Assembly (NCBI GenBank): GCA_903772945.1
Contig: CAICTM010000218.1
Coordinates: 25,924 to 89,923, forward strand
Length of the DNA stretch: 64,000 bases
DNA from: Seminavis robusta
Lineage: Eukaryota > Bacillariophyta > Bacillariophyceae > Naviculales > Naviculaceae
Direction of reading: 5' to 3'
The notes beneath the pieces were generated by a model. The model ran no database searches and was not told the origin of the DNA. It was given only the letters and a program-made list of their open reading frames with translations. A program made the translations under genes and the position numbers. Positions 10,499-20,956 of the stretch are shown piece by piece. Numbering within the stretch: the stretch's first letter is position 1; each line of letters begins with the position of its first letter.

Positions 10499-11551
10499 AT
10501 GGTAAAAGACGACATTGGTTATCTGATTGGAACTGGGGTTGCTCTGGGCTTCATCCATGTCCTCACAGGCCCAGATCACCTATCGGCATTGGCAACTCTA
10601 AGCGCCAATGTCGGCAACCACCTAGACGCGGCATTGCTAGGCGTTCGATGGGGTATCGGGCACTCGTCAGGCCTTCTTCTGGTGGGGACTGTATTGATAA
10701 TACTCAGTCAAGCCGGTCAAGATACCGTTGACATGCCCGATGCTGCTACCCACTTTTTCGAATCCATTGTCGGAGTTTTTATGCTCTTGCTGGGAGTCTA
10801 CGGGATAAGGAAGGCTTGGTTGAAGCGCCCTGCAACTCACTATGATGCCATTGACAATCAACATAGTCCGGGAAAATTGAGAGTGAGTAACGGAGAAAAA
10901 GAACTGCGACAAGTTGGAAATGATGGGCTTTTTAAAATTGATTCCGAGGACGCGGAAGTGAATAATCACGGGGAAGGCTCAGCAGACGACGGCGACCCCC
11001 TTGGCGATTCCGCATCGTCGTTAGAAATTCAGTTTGATGGCGATGATGGTCCAGTGTGTATACCACCTCCGGTATTTCGACAGTTGGAAGGTCAGGGAGG
11101 CAGTGCGATTATGGCACTTTCCAGCGACGATTCAGAAATGGAAGAAGCCGTGGTTGTGGAACAGGCTTATATGGATACAGTCTCACCATCCAGATGCCGA
11201 CGGCTTATCCACGAAGGAACATCGAGATTATCAGCCAAAACTATTGCGTTCCTAGCAGGCATTGTCCATGGGCTTGCTGGACCTGGTGGAGTCCTCGGTG
11301 TTATCCCCGCTGTTCAGCTGCAAAACTGGAAATTGGCTGCGGTTTATCTGAGCTGCTTCTGCATCAGCTCTACTCTTACTATGGGCTGTTTTGCTACCGC
11401 CTACGGAGCTTGCAGCTCCAAAATTGTCAGTCATGGTTCGAGAGGAAGAGAGTTCCAGATCGAGTGCATGTCAGCGTCTCTCAGCATCCTTGTGGGCATC
11501 ACCTGGTTGACTTTGCTAGCTTTGGGAAAGCTCGAAGATGTTTTCCCTTAG
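10499..11551 (+). CDS. NicO/UreH-like nickel or cobalt permease
   Basis: Intronless, 350-residue polytopic membrane protein. Start taken at ATG 10499; the frame is open 33 bases further up but only to a GTG. TM1 carries HVLTGPDHLSALATL (residues 20-34), the H-x5-D-H signature of the plant and bacterial UreH/NicO branch of Ni/Co transporters. TM2 follows with VRWGIGHSSGLLLVG; TM4 begins with a second histidine-bearing motif, FLAGIVHGLAGPGGVLGVIP, ahead of further helices to the C-terminus. Between the two transmembrane halves lies a strongly acidic loop of about 110 residues, likely cytosolic. By family, it should move Ni2+ or Co2+ across a membrane, for instance to supply urease; substrate and membrane are inferred. 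Confidence 0.8.
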   Translation: MVKDDIGYLIGTGVALGFIHVLTGPDHLSALATLSANVGNHLDAALLGVRWGIGHSSGLLLVGTVLIILSQAGQDTVDMPDAATHFFESIVGVFMLLLGVYGIRKAWLKRPATHYDAIDNQHSPGKLRVSNGEKELRQVGNDGLFKIDSEDAEVNNHGEGSADDGDPLGDSASSLEIQFDGDDGPVCIPPPVFRQLEGQGGSAIMALSSDDSEMEEAVVVEQAYMDTVSPSRCRRLIHEGTSRLSAKTIAFLAGIVHGLAGPGGVLGVIPAVQLQNWKLAAVYLSCFCISSTLTMGCFATAYGACSSKIVSHGSRGREFQIECMSASLSILVGITWLTLLALGKLEDVFP

Positions 11552-12414
11552 CCATCCTGAAGGATCTGGGAGTCCAGCATATTCATTCAGAGATTCGGAC
11601 AGACATAAGAGACTTGGGGAATTACTATTCGCAGAGCCGGTACTGGCTGAGCAAGAAGGGAGCTACCTCCTTTCACCGCCAGCTTTCGTTGATTCGATAC
11701 GTTTTAATTAAAATATACAACTTTAGAGGAATCTTTTCGGTTTCCGTTGTGATCATGAGATCTCTACAGCGATGCGGACTCTCCGATCCTACTTGCCAGC
11801 ACTATTGCAACTGAACGATATTTGTTCTTGCGCCATTGTACGCATAATCGGTGGCGACTTCGAGGAGATCGTACGAATTTTCCATTCTCCGGTACCTAGC
11901 TAGATATTCGCGAGTAGTGCGTGAATTCCTTTGCCTGCATAAGGATGCTGTGACTTCAACGTACCATTAGTGGTTCTGGATTTCTGATTCATCGTTCACT
12001 CGGGTTTGTTTCCAAGTCAAAAGAAAAATTACAAGCCCACGAGGATCATCGAGTAACTCTAATTGTCATCGTTTTGTGCGCCCATCGTGTTGACAGTGTG
12101 ACTCATGGGTCCTTCTTTGCAGTTCTTGTTGAGTTGGAACAGTTAATTCACCGATGCGGAGACAAGCAAGCTATTTATAAGAGTTTATTAGTTATTGTGG
12201 GTGGGTGAAATTCAATAAAGTAGGTCACGACCAAGCAAAAAAGGCAGTGGCAGAACTATAGGTCTCAAAAGCCACATCGAAGGCCGGTAGCAAAGAGCTA
12301 GTTTACCAACCAGACGAGACGACGCGGTCAAGCTCTCGTTCCAAGCTCAAATCGAAGCGCAAGATGAATTGTTGATAGGTGAAATTGATTTGCTGTTTTT
12401 CGATCGACCCTTGC
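11552..12414. other. Intergenic stretch between convergent genes
   Basis: About 860 bases between the 3' ends of the permease gene and RAD23. No supported coding region, RNA gene or repeat; the open frame at 11056-11814 is a shadow of the permease gene plus its trailer. Confidence 0.6.
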
Positions 12415-14045
12415 CTAATCATACATGGCATCGTCGTCATTGTCGCCACTTCCTCCATTGTTGTTGCTGTTACCGTTGCTTCCACCGGAACCCGCACCAC
12501 TATCGCCCCCAAATCCAAAGCCTCCATCCATCAACAAGTTGGCAGCCAGTGCTTCGTTTTTGTCACAGGCGAGAAATGCTTGGGCTGCTTCGGCACGATC
12601 AAATCCCATTTCGGTGAGGCGGTTCACAGCTGCCATTTCTTCTTCATTCAACCGCAGCACTTGGGGTCCACCCTCACCAGCTCCAGCAGCGCCCATGAGG
12701 CCTGCCATGTCGCCCATGCCGCCACCACCCATGGCCTGCATCATATACTGTTGTAGTTGTTCGGGTGGGATTTGTCCTAGCATTTGAGCCGTCTGCCGAA
12801 GTTGGTCAGCCGAGAGACCCATCATGGCAGCCATTTGGTTGAGTTCTGCAGGACTCATACTTTGAATCATCTGTGCCATCTGGGCGGGATTGGCCATTCC
12901 TTCCAGCATGCCTGCAGGGCCGCCAGCTCCTGCCCCCGCGGAAGAGGCTCCAGAAGAGGATCCCGAATTGGCAGCGGGTGCTGGAGCATCCGTGACAGGT
13001 TCATTCATCATGGCCAAGAATGCCGCCTGGTTTTGGTTGATTGCCTGTAGCAAGTCGGGTTGTTGTTGGCCAATCTGGGCAAGGACGGTCTGGAGCATGT
13101 GTGGATTGGTCTGGACCAATCGACGAAGCTGATTGATTTGGGGGTGATTTCGGAATGACTCGAGGCCTCCAGCAGCCCCCGATCCAGCATTGGCGACTGG
13201 AGAGGGTGCCCCCGATGCAGCCGCTTCAACACCCGGGGGAATTCCATTGGTCAAGAATTCCATGGCAATATCTGGATTTCCATTGGCAGCTCGCAAGCAA
13301 TGACGAACTTCAGCCTCTGGAAATCCCATGCCAGTAAGATTGGAAACAACTTCGTCGGGAAATTCGCTGGCGCCCGAAGGTCGAGCAGGAGCAGCAGGAG
13401 TCTCCGTAGACGAAGATGCTGCGGGAGTTGTCGCGGTACTAGCTGTGGTGGTGGTTGTCGTGGTGGCAGCAGCAGGAGCAGTTGCCGGAGCTGGTGTTTT
13501 TGGTTCCGCTGCAGGGGCAGGAGCCGCAGCGGCAGGAGCAGCTGCTGGTTTTTTGGCCTTTGTCACCATGACGACAAGAAAATCGGTGGGTTTGATGTTG
13601 CATTCCTCCACTTTGGAATCATCCTTCAGAACACGTCCAGAGTGAATCAATTTCATGGTGGATCCCGCGAGCTCAGGCTTGGCCTTTTCCTGTTCGACAC
13701 AAAGCGGTCAACATGAGCCATCAACAATGACTTACTTGATTCGATTCGCCTCCTCGCAAACAAATCCCAAAAATTGGATTCGATTCGACAAAATCAAGCC
13801 AAATCAACACAACGGATCCAACAAAGACGACCAACACCCTACAGGTACCCGTCTACATTTAAAAAAATCAAAAGCGACGACAAGAAACTGGACCGGCGAA
13901 GGCCACATCGATCGCAAGAACTGCTGAGGGAATCCTAATGCCAACGGCTACTTACCACAATGGCTTTGACTTCCGATACAACATGGGTTGGTTCACACTC
14001 GACGTGGAACTTCTCTCCCTTGAGAGTCTTCACCAACAACTTCAT
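12415..14045 (-). CDS. RAD23: RAD23-type ubiquitin shuttle and nucleotide-excision-repair factor
   Basis: Two exons on the minus strand: 13956-14045 (30 codons starting MKLLVKTLKGEKFHVECEPT) and 12415-13689, joined in phase 0 across a 266-nt GT-AG intron. The 454-residue protein has the complete RAD23 order: ubiquitin-like domain (1-78), Ala/Pro/Thr linker, UBA1 (about 141-182, GMGFPEAEVRHCLRAANGNP), XPC-binding domain (about 205-261, NHPQINQLRRLVQTNPHMLQ), Gly/Ala linker with methionine-rich segment, UBA2 (about 377-418, LTEMGFDRAEAAQAFLACDK) and a Gly/Asn tail. By family it carries ubiquitylated proteins to the proteasome and stabilises XPC/Rad4 in repair. It is divergent to ATG12, with 364 bases between start codons. 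Confidence 0.97.
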
Positions 14046-14409
14046 ATTGATATACGCAATGCCCACTCCTCGTCCTATGCGGTCTCTTTGGTTCAATGGT
14101 TCAATGGTTCAATGGCTCAATATCTCAATGCAATGATGCGACTGGCTGGTGGGTTTGCTGTGTGGCGACCATGCAGATGGTTGTGGCGCCTGGGTTGTTT
14201 GTCGCCATGGAGCACCTGCCGCGAGCCGGTAGGGCCAGTTAAAAGGTTCGGGATATGCAAAGGAGTACACGCACGACTCAAGGCCTTGACCATTGAGCAT
14301 CATCCACCCCACCACTTTCTTATTGCTTGTTGTCTCTGACTAAACCGCCGTCGTATCGTGATCGATCATCTTTGTCGTCGACTCGACAACTGAAAATTAA
14401 AACGGAGCC
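14046..14409. promoter_or_regulatory. Shared divergent promoter region of RAD23 and ATG12
   Basis: The two start codons face away from each other across 364 bases, so this must hold both promoters and leaders. It includes a short tandem GGTTCAAT repeat at about 14096-14120. No TATA box or factor site could be assigned with confidence. Confidence 0.6.
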
Positions 14410-14867
14410 ATGAGTGATCCATCTTCGGAGAATGCCAACACCAATGGTCAGGGCAATCCAGCAGCGGAAGAAAAAGTCAAGGTCCATTTCGTGGCCGTGG
14501 GGAGTGCTCCCATGATGAAGAAAACAAAGTTTCAGATTGGTGCCGACCAACGCTTTTCATCGGTGATTACTTTTCTACGCAAAATTCTAAAATTGTCAGG
14601 AACTGGATCCTCTTTGTTTCTATATTGCAACTCGGCATTTGCTCCTGGGCCCGATGAATGCGTGGGAGACCTCAGAGACTGCTTCAATGTTCGAGGGGAG
14701 TTGGTCATCAACTACAGTTTGCAGGTACCGTATGAAAAAAAATCTACGTGTCAAGTCGATCAAATTGGGTTGCTATTATGGTGAAATGATGTACGTGTAT
14801 GGTACTGTATCCTCATCGATATGGTTGATTGTTCTCTTTCCTTTTGATTTAGGAAGCATGGGGGTAA
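14410..14867 (+). CDS. ATG12: Autophagy ubiquitin-like modifier ATG12
   Basis: Exons 14410-14724 and 14853-14867, GT-AG, phase 0. The last exon is 15 nt and encodes only EAWG plus the stop. The 109-residue protein has a short polar N-terminus, then a ubiquitin-like fold with VKVHFVAVGSAPMMKKTKFQ, SSVITFLRKILKL, LFLYCNSAFAPGPDE and FNVRGELVINYSLQ. It ends in Ala-Trp-Gly; the exposed C-terminal Gly109 is what the E1 ATG7 and E2 ATG10 use to attach ATG12 to ATG5, giving the E3 that lipidates ATG8 on forming autophagosomes. Without the tiny last exon the protein would lack the reactive glycine, so this splice decides function. Confidence 0.96.
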
Positions 14868-15436
14868 CTTTGGTGGTATCTTTCAATAAGACGTGCCTCA
14901 CAGACACAAGATCGTCTCTGGCTACCGAGCAATTCGTGCGGATACAGATATGAAATGTCTTATTTTGCTTGCTACCACCTAGTAGAGAATTTTGCTGGCC
15001 TTCTGTGCAGGAACGCCCTCACAGCTGCTGAAATCTGCAGGCCTATGCAGCTAGCCACAGCGTGAAGATTTCATGATCAGCCAGAATGGCCAGACGGGCA
15101 GGCATTCATTCAAGCAGTGGTTTTCCAGAAGCGTAGCTTACACTTGACTTATTGTAGGATAAACAACTTAGCCCAAGTAGATAATTGGTATCCGTGTGGG
15201 GTTACCAAAGGCAGGTTGAAGATACCACAATCTCCATCAAGCCAGGTCTGGACAAGGTATTGCTTCGAACTTTCTGATGCGGTCAGGTTGGTTTGGCTGA
15301 GCAAAAGATGAATTCCAGAGCTCTCGTTCTCTTGATGATTGGTCGAATCGAATCTTTTGCGACCTCGTTGATTGCCTTCTGCTTCTGTTCTGCCGTACTG
15401 CAGCACGACACTGCGTCACACAAAAAGCGAGGTTTG
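14868..15436. other. Intergenic stretch between convergent genes
   Basis: About 570 bases between the 3' ends of ATG12 and the methyltransferase gene. No supported gene or repeat. Confidence 0.6.
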
Positions 15437-16804
15437 TTAGTCCTCATCAGGCTCATTTCTGGATTGATAGTCGCTTGGATCGGGCATCCACTGCTCTGGA
15501 TAGCCCGCAAAGACCATGTTGTTGCGAACGCCAGATAGGAACTTGACGGCAGCCTCATCTCGTTCCTGCTCCATGGCCTGAATGGCTCGAAATGCCTTTT
15601 CGGATGCTGGCAACTCTGGTTTGATACGTGGCCCACTACCAGGCTCCCAGAGTGACTTTTGGACACGATGAATATACGCAGTGGATTGTCCTCCCGTCAA
15701 CCAGCAATACCCATCCACATGCTCAACCAGTTCCAGTTGATAGCCGCCGTAGGGCAATTCGTCGTCATCGGGATACGGGCCAATGTATCCCTCCAGTTCC
15801 AGTGAAAAGTCGGTTGTAATGACGATGGCGCCTGGTTTGCATTGTCGACCAATCGCCTGTGACAGTGACTGCAGAATGGATTCCGACATGCAACTAGAGA
15901 AGCAAAAGACGCAATCTACATCCCCAAAATACAGATAGGGGTCTTCAAAAGAGCCACAGACGAATTCTACAGGTGCCAAGGGGAGTCGCTGATTGTCGTC
16001 AATGGCCAAACGGTACGTGGCGGTAGCGTCAATTTCCTCACTCGTTTCGGGTTCCTCTGGCCCTTCTGGGGTCTCTCTTTTGATCAGGAGACCATGCTCA
16101 TTCTCGACCCACTCCTCGTCGTCGTCGTCGTCTTCCTCTTTGGAATCATCGACTTGTTGTTGTTGTTCTTCTTCTTCTTCTGAACTGCCTGTCACTGCAG
16201 TATCTCTACACTCTTGAAGCTTGGCATTGGCTACATCGGATATGCCTTGTAGAATTTCAATGCCACGGCAAAGTTTCCATTGGGGATGGAGGGCAGCTGC
16301 AGCCAGAACAAGACGACCCGCGCCACTGCCAATATCACAAAAGACCTTGTCCTTCCAACCATCACCATCATTACTTGTGTCATACTCTTGCTGCACTCGA
16401 TCCAACAACTGTGCAAAGAATCCCAAATCGAATTCTCCGTAGGTAAATTGCTTGGGTGGGTCTTGGCCCTTTTGAATAAATGGCCAATAACCATCAGTCC
16501 GGGAAGCTGCATTGCGCTCTTCCAAGGATTCCGGTGGATACAGCCGTGACAATCCTTGCAACACTTGACGGTAGGAGACGCCAGAGAGCGATTCTTGGTT
16601 CTCATCAATATCCGGATTTTCTTCAGGAAGCAAGGGATCCGAGGTGGTGATGGCGGATATACGTATCGACTTCGGGTTGCTATTTCGGTGCCCTGGCTGA
16701 TAGACAAAAGAGGACACTGGAAGTGCTGCCAACAGTAGAAACGACGCCAACAGCAGCACTGGCAGATTTTGACGCTGATACCGATACATGGGTTGACTTG
16801 TCAT
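15437..16804 (-). CDS. SAM-dependent methyltransferase with signal or plastid presequence
   Basis: Intronless, 455 residues. The N-terminus has a hydrophobic core (residues about 14-31, LPVLLLASFLLLAALPVSSF) ending at a Phe, like a signal peptide plus diatom plastid motif. The class I methyltransferase core starts with motif I at residues 154-164 (VFCDIGSGAGRLV) followed by an acidic strand end (GIEIL) that should hold the ribose of SAM. Later motifs are VEFVCGSFEDPYLYFGDVDC and KPGAIVITTDFSLELEG. A poly-Gln/Asp/Glu insertion (about 205-230) is probably a disordered loop. The arrangement resembles DOT1-like small-molecule or protein methyltransferases; the substrate cannot be read from sequence. 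Confidence 0.8.
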   Translation of the reverse strand: MTSQPMYRYQRQNLPVLLLASFLLLAALPVSSFVYQPGHRNSNPKSIRISAITTSDPLLPEENPDIDENQESLSGVSYRQVLQGLSRLYPPESLEERNAASRTDGYWPFIQKGQDPPKQFTYGEFDLGFFAQLLDRVQQEYDTSNDGDGWKDKVFCDIGSGAGRLVLAAAALHPQWKLCRGIEILQGISDVANAKLQECRDTAVTGSSEEEEEQQQQVDDSKEEDDDDDEEWVENEHGLLIKRETPEGPEEPETSEEIDATATYRLAIDDNQRLPLAPVEFVCGSFEDPYLYFGDVDCVFCFSSCMSESILQSLSQAIGRQCKPGAIVITTDFSLELEGYIGPYPDDDELPYGGYQLELVEHVDGYCWLTGGQSTAYIHRVQKSLWEPGSGPRIKPELPASEKAFRAIQAMEQERDEAAVKFLSGVRNNMVFAGYPEQWMPDPSDYQSRNEPDED

Positions 16805-17029
16805 CTTGTTTTATCTCTCTAACCTCAACCAGAGTTTACAGCTGCGAGACCGCAATAAGGAGATTGGGTGTGGCCATTGTGATGTGTGAACGGGCTTTTT
16901 GCTTTTTGACACCACCACTGACGTATGTGCCTCCAACAAAACGTATTTTTCATGCAAGTTTTGTATTTTGGACAATTCCCCCCAGCTGCTAGCTAGTGGG
17001 AAAATTGACATTATGAAGCAACAGGGATA

Positions 17030-17429
17030 CTGGACCGTCCGACGGTTTTCACTCAGGATTTAAAAAGCTTCCACGACTGACAAAAAACTTGACCAGCACA
17101 ATTAAGGGATTGTTTCTTAAGGGATTGTTTAAGGGAGAGTCAAAGATTTAAAGGATTGTTGTTAAGAGATTGTTTATTTAAGGGATTGTTTAGGGGATAG
17201 TTGAAGAAATAGGGGATAGTTGTATGGTATTTCCATTTGGCGTTAAGGGATTGTTTAGGGGATAGTCCAAGATTTAAGGGATTGTTTTAAGGGATTGTTT
17301 CTTTAAGGGATTGTTTAAGGGATAGTTGATGAGTTAAGGGATTGTTTAAGGGATTGTTTTAAACGGTCAGTCAGTCGTGGCAATTTCAAGATTTTTTAAA
17401 TCCTGTGTGAAAACCGTCGGACGGTCCTG
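17030..17429. mobile_element. 400-bp MITE flanked by TA, with internal TTAAGGGATTGTTT repeats
   Basis: Inverted terminal repeats at 17030-17081 and 17366-17429 share GGACCGTCCGACGGTTTTCAC, CAGGATTTAAAAA and CCACGACTGAC, with one 9-nt gap near the inner part. A TA dinucleotide stands directly outside each tip (17028-17029 and 17430-17431), the target duplication of Tc1/mariner-type elements. The interior (17100-17365) is a degenerate array of TTAAGGGATTGTTT and AGGGGATAGTT. No coding capacity. It would be mobilised in trans. Confidence 0.85.
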
Positions 17430-17431
17430 TA

Positions 17432-18059
17432 CCACAGAGTGGCTAGCTAGCTACTAGTAGAGTCGACCTCTCTCATGGAGTCAGGTACCTAGCCAGCTCG
17501 AATGATTGAGTCTCAATATAGCTAGCAACATCCAACAATGAACCCGAGAAGCTTTCTATTCAGCCAATAGGGGAGGGACTGCCAGAACAAGCTTCTTCTC
17601 CGCATCCCCTTGGCAAAGCCCCTTCCTCTTCTGTACCCATTGATTGCCAACGTTCATTTCGTTGTTGGTCCTGATACTTTCTGACGTTGGCCAATACGCT
17701 ATGCAACTATTCTTTTTTCTTTTTAAACTCTAGCTGATAGAAAGTCCAAGTTGCCCTAGCCTCTAGTATGCTGTTTTTGCCTCCATTCACTCTATAGGCA
17801 ACTTGGGAGCGAGAGAGAACTCATTTCTCTTCTCTGAATTCAAATAAGTAATTATGCACGGAGCGCCCACATTCAATCAAGATCCTCATTTTCTTCCATC
17901 TGGTTGGGCATGTTTCCAGTAGCATCCACAGTAAGTTGTTGTGCACAATAAATCCACTTTGTAATGCACAATGAAAAAGAGAGCCTCACCTGCAGGCTGA
18001 TTTTTGATTGTTTCTTTCCCAACGCTTGGGTTCACACACCAATAATGAGCATTCCACTT
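17432..18059. other. Intergenic stretch
   Basis: About 630 bases with a few CTAG runs near 17444-17460. No supported gene; an open plus-strand frame at 17964-18401 is a shadow of the neighbouring minus-strand gene. Confidence 0.6.
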
Positions 18060-19808
18060 CTACTTCATTCTTCCAAAACGGCCAAAGAAACGACGCAGAC
18101 GCCTCAGAGGTTGCCTTGGCGCTTTTTTGGATTCTTCTTCGATAGGTGGTGGAATAAACTTTGGAAACGCCACGAGCAAGGAATGATTGTCGCCGTCAAA
18201 TTCGCCAAGCATGCCTTCAAACGTAAAGCCATTGGCGGCTGGATCTTGCAAGAGTGCCGTATCGTACGTCTTGAAGACGGGGACAAACTCTTGGACTGGT
18301 GTCACTGCCTCCACTGGACCTTTGTTGGACGACAAGACCTGAAAGTAAACGCCGGCTGCCACTGCCAGCATGACGGGAGCGACCATGACCAATTTCCTTA
18401 AGCGACGTTTTCGCCTGGCTTCGACCCGTCGACGGTGTTGTTCGAGCCGACTGGCGGAGGAGGAAGACCCATAGCTGCCGGTGCTCATTCCATCATGTTT
18501 GGGTGACATGACAGTGTTACTGTAATCGACCAAGGGCACGTAATCCTCGTCTCCGGAGATAGCCGTGGTGACCTTTTCCCAATGCACGCCACGTTCGGAA
18601 GCATCCCGGGTGGTGGAAGAATCCACAAAATCAGCACGCAAATCTCTGGGTGGAATTTTGGCACAGACCGGTTCTGGGACGGTCTCGGGTTCATCGGTAC
18701 CGTCGGGCACCATTTTCAATTTGGGGATTTCGATATTGTTGTTGTTGTTGTTGGAAGCCTCTTCTGCCTGGACACTGTTGCTGCTGGGCGGTAACACCCC
18801 CAACAAATTGTCTCGCTCGGGAGAGGGTGTTTCCGGTTGTGGTGATTCTGGATGCTCCTCCGGGTGTGTAAAACTGGGATTGAAGTGACGCGACAAACTG
18901 CCTCGTTCTCCTCTCTGCGCATAATGGGAGGGTCGAAAGGACGCCGATCCAACTGACGAGACGTCGTCATCCTGGAAGGATGGATTGACCGAAACCGATG
19001 CAGTGGGGCGTTGATAGGCTGCATAACGCGCCGGGCTCATGGTGACGTCCGTTTCCTTATTGTTTTGGTCCTTGGATGGAACGGAACCTGGAGGATCTTG
19101 TCGCAAGCTTCTCTTTCCAGCATGACTACTGGATGTGTCATCTGTAGTAGCGGGTGTCAATTCGGCAGCTGCAGGAGTGGAGAAGGAGTTTCGAATCAGG
19201 GGATGTTCTTGTTGTAGCAGCAATAAGTCCGTACCATCATGCGAGGAACGCGACAGAGACATGACCAAGGATGCCTTGGATGCGCCGACTTGCGAATTGT
19301 CGTTGCCAGTGTAAGCAGACAATCCATCCCCCGTAATGGAAGTCATCATGGACGAGAGATGTCCTGCCTTTTCCAACATTTCATTCAATTGCTCTTCCAC
19401 GCCTTCTTCTTCCATGACGACACTTCCCGCCAAACCAACACCACTGTTGTTACTAATACTGATCGTACCATTATGAGTGCTCACATCACCGCCAACACTA
19501 CTCAACGAAGGTCCCGCAATGCTGCCATCCGCAACGCCCATTCCCACGGTGGCACTGGCTTGCAACTTCATGTCGTTCATTTTCTTCAAGAGCTCTTCTG
19601 TCTCCTGCAAGAGGTCCATGGTGGCCTTTCCTGGTTGTTGTTGTTGTTCTTGTTGTTCTGGAAACGATTCGTCTTTGGACAAGGCTGAAACATTCGACAA
19701 TGAGGGTGTCTTGACGGTCACAGCCCGACCTTCTCGAACAAAGAGATCCTCGCTGCTACCGTTGCTAGCGGCCTCTGCCATGATGTTCAATTCTGCACCG
19801 GGGGTCAT
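18060..19808 (-). CDS. Single-pass membrane protein of unknown function
   Basis: Intronless, 582 residues. The first 450 residues are polar and low complexity (Ser, Gln, Asn, Glu rich) with a short predicted coiled coil (MDLLQETEELLKKMNDMKLQ). A basic patch (VEARRKRRLRKL) precedes one hydrophobic helix at about residues 474-493 (VMVAPVMLAVAAGVYFQVLS). About 90 residues follow, with a compact segment (FVPVFKTYDTALL ... FTFEGMLGEFDGDNHSLLVA) and a basic tail. There is no signal peptide, so a type II topology with a cytosolic N-terminus is the simplest reading. I do not recognise a family. Confidence 0.75.
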   Translation of the reverse strand: MTPGAELNIMAEAASNGSSEDLFVREGRAVTVKTPSLSNVSALSKDESFPEQQEQQQQPGKATMDLLQETEELLKKMNDMKLQASATVGMGVADGSIAGPSLSSVGGDVSTHNGTISISNNSGVGLAGSVVMEEEGVEEQLNEMLEKAGHLSSMMTSITGDGLSAYTGNDNSQVGASKASLVMSLSRSSHDGTDLLLLQQEHPLIRNSFSTPAAAELTPATTDDTSSSHAGKRSLRQDPPGSVPSKDQNNKETDVTMSPARYAAYQRPTASVSVNPSFQDDDVSSVGSASFRPSHYAQRGERGSLSRHFNPSFTHPEEHPESPQPETPSPERDNLLGVLPPSSNSVQAEEASNNNNNNIEIPKLKMVPDGTDEPETVPEPVCAKIPPRDLRADFVDSSTTRDASERGVHWEKVTTAISGDEDYVPLVDYSNTVMSPKHDGMSTGSYGSSSSASRLEQHRRRVEARRKRRLRKLVMVAPVMLAVAAGVYFQVLSSNKGPVEAVTPVQEFVPVFKTYDTALLQDPAANGFTFEGMLGEFDGDNHSLLVAFPKFIPPPIEEESKKAPRQPLRRLRRFFGRFGRMK

Positions 19809-20252
19809 CTTGGCTTATTTATTACTATTCGCTCAGGCGGATCAATAATACAGTAATGAGGGAATAGGTCTCTCTCTCTCCAACGGTTTTGGGATCCAAT
19901 GTATTTTTGGTAACTATTGTATTTCTCGCCGAACAGATTGTGTTGATCTCTTGCTTGGACGTGGCTTCAATTCAATTCATCGATTTCATGAGGAGCGAGA
20001 GAGGAGTGACGATGCATTGGGACACGTTGACACAAGAGGTTGAAGTGACCCTTTATTACGGGGATTTTACATATTCACAGGTCGCGCAGTGGCTCGGCCA
20101 TCTGCTCCAAAAAGCAACAGCGAAGACAAGGTGCACCAACCCAACTAACGGAACAAGAACAACAACAACAAAAGATACCGTTCGGCATTGTTCTTCTGCG
20201 AGTTGATCTTCTATTAGCTGGTACCACCACCAAGGAGATATTGCATGCAACG
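19809..20252. promoter_or_regulatory. Divergent promoter region
   Basis: 444 bases between the start codons of two divergent genes; holds both promoters. No specific site recognised. Confidence 0.5.
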
Positions 20253-20701
20253 ATGCCTCCCTCTCGTCCTCCCGTGTCGGTCAAAATGACGTTTTGGATT
20301 GGATCCTCCAGCGATGATGATGAAGAGCCACGGCAACAGAAAACTTTCTCCCAAGATCAAGGGACGCAACCTGCTCGCCTAGGATTGCCACCGGGAGTGG
20401 AGCCAACCAAGCCATCCGCGGGGTCCTACGACTACAGTGGTATGCACGATCATGGGCCATTGGTGCCACCACGGGAAGGCGGAGAAATGGCACAACTGAT
20501 TGGTTGTGTCCAGGCTGCCAAACAGTACAGGTATGTGTTGTGTTTGCTTTTGCAGTATCTTTTATCCGAAGGCATGGCATCTGCCCAGCCATACCTTTCT
20601 CACACTGCTACCGTATTGATCCAACCTCCAGCGATGAATATCTCACCAAGATAATAGAAGAGGAAAAGCAAGCAAAGGCTAAAGCATCAGACTCTAGCTA
20701 G
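20253..20701 (+). CDS. Small two-exon gene, unknown (115 residues)
   Basis: Exons 20253-20530 and 20632-20701 join AG|C in frame across a GT-AG intron. Exon 2 adds SDEYLTKIIEEEKQAKAKAS and a stop, a coherent charged helix, which supports the join. The N-terminus is PPSRPPVSVKMTFWIGSSSD followed by an acidic run; the middle reads EMAQLIGCVQAAKQYR. No membrane segment or signal peptide. The first ATG at 20253 is used. Not recognised; probably a small soluble protein. Confidence 0.7.
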
Positions 20702-20956
20702 CATGAAAGTAGATAGATCAGCACTTCTGAATATTTTGCAAGGCTGCTCCATTAGAATAGTAGACTACCGTAGCAGACAAACAGATACAAAAATGACAAA
20801 ACACGCTCTGTTTCCTATTCTTAGCATTGGCAACATGACAGATAAGACTGTTTCCAGAAAGTTCTACGAAGGTACGGGTAGATTGATTGCCATGGATCGC
20901 TAGCAAGGAGTGAACTCTGCCTCTGCAGACAACATGAGGGATAATGATCCATCCCT

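Noticed and set aside
14090-14125. GGTTCAAT words resembling a tRNA T-arm
   Set aside because: They form a simple tandem with no acceptor or anticodon stem around them; no tRNA gene was found by eye anywhere in the window.
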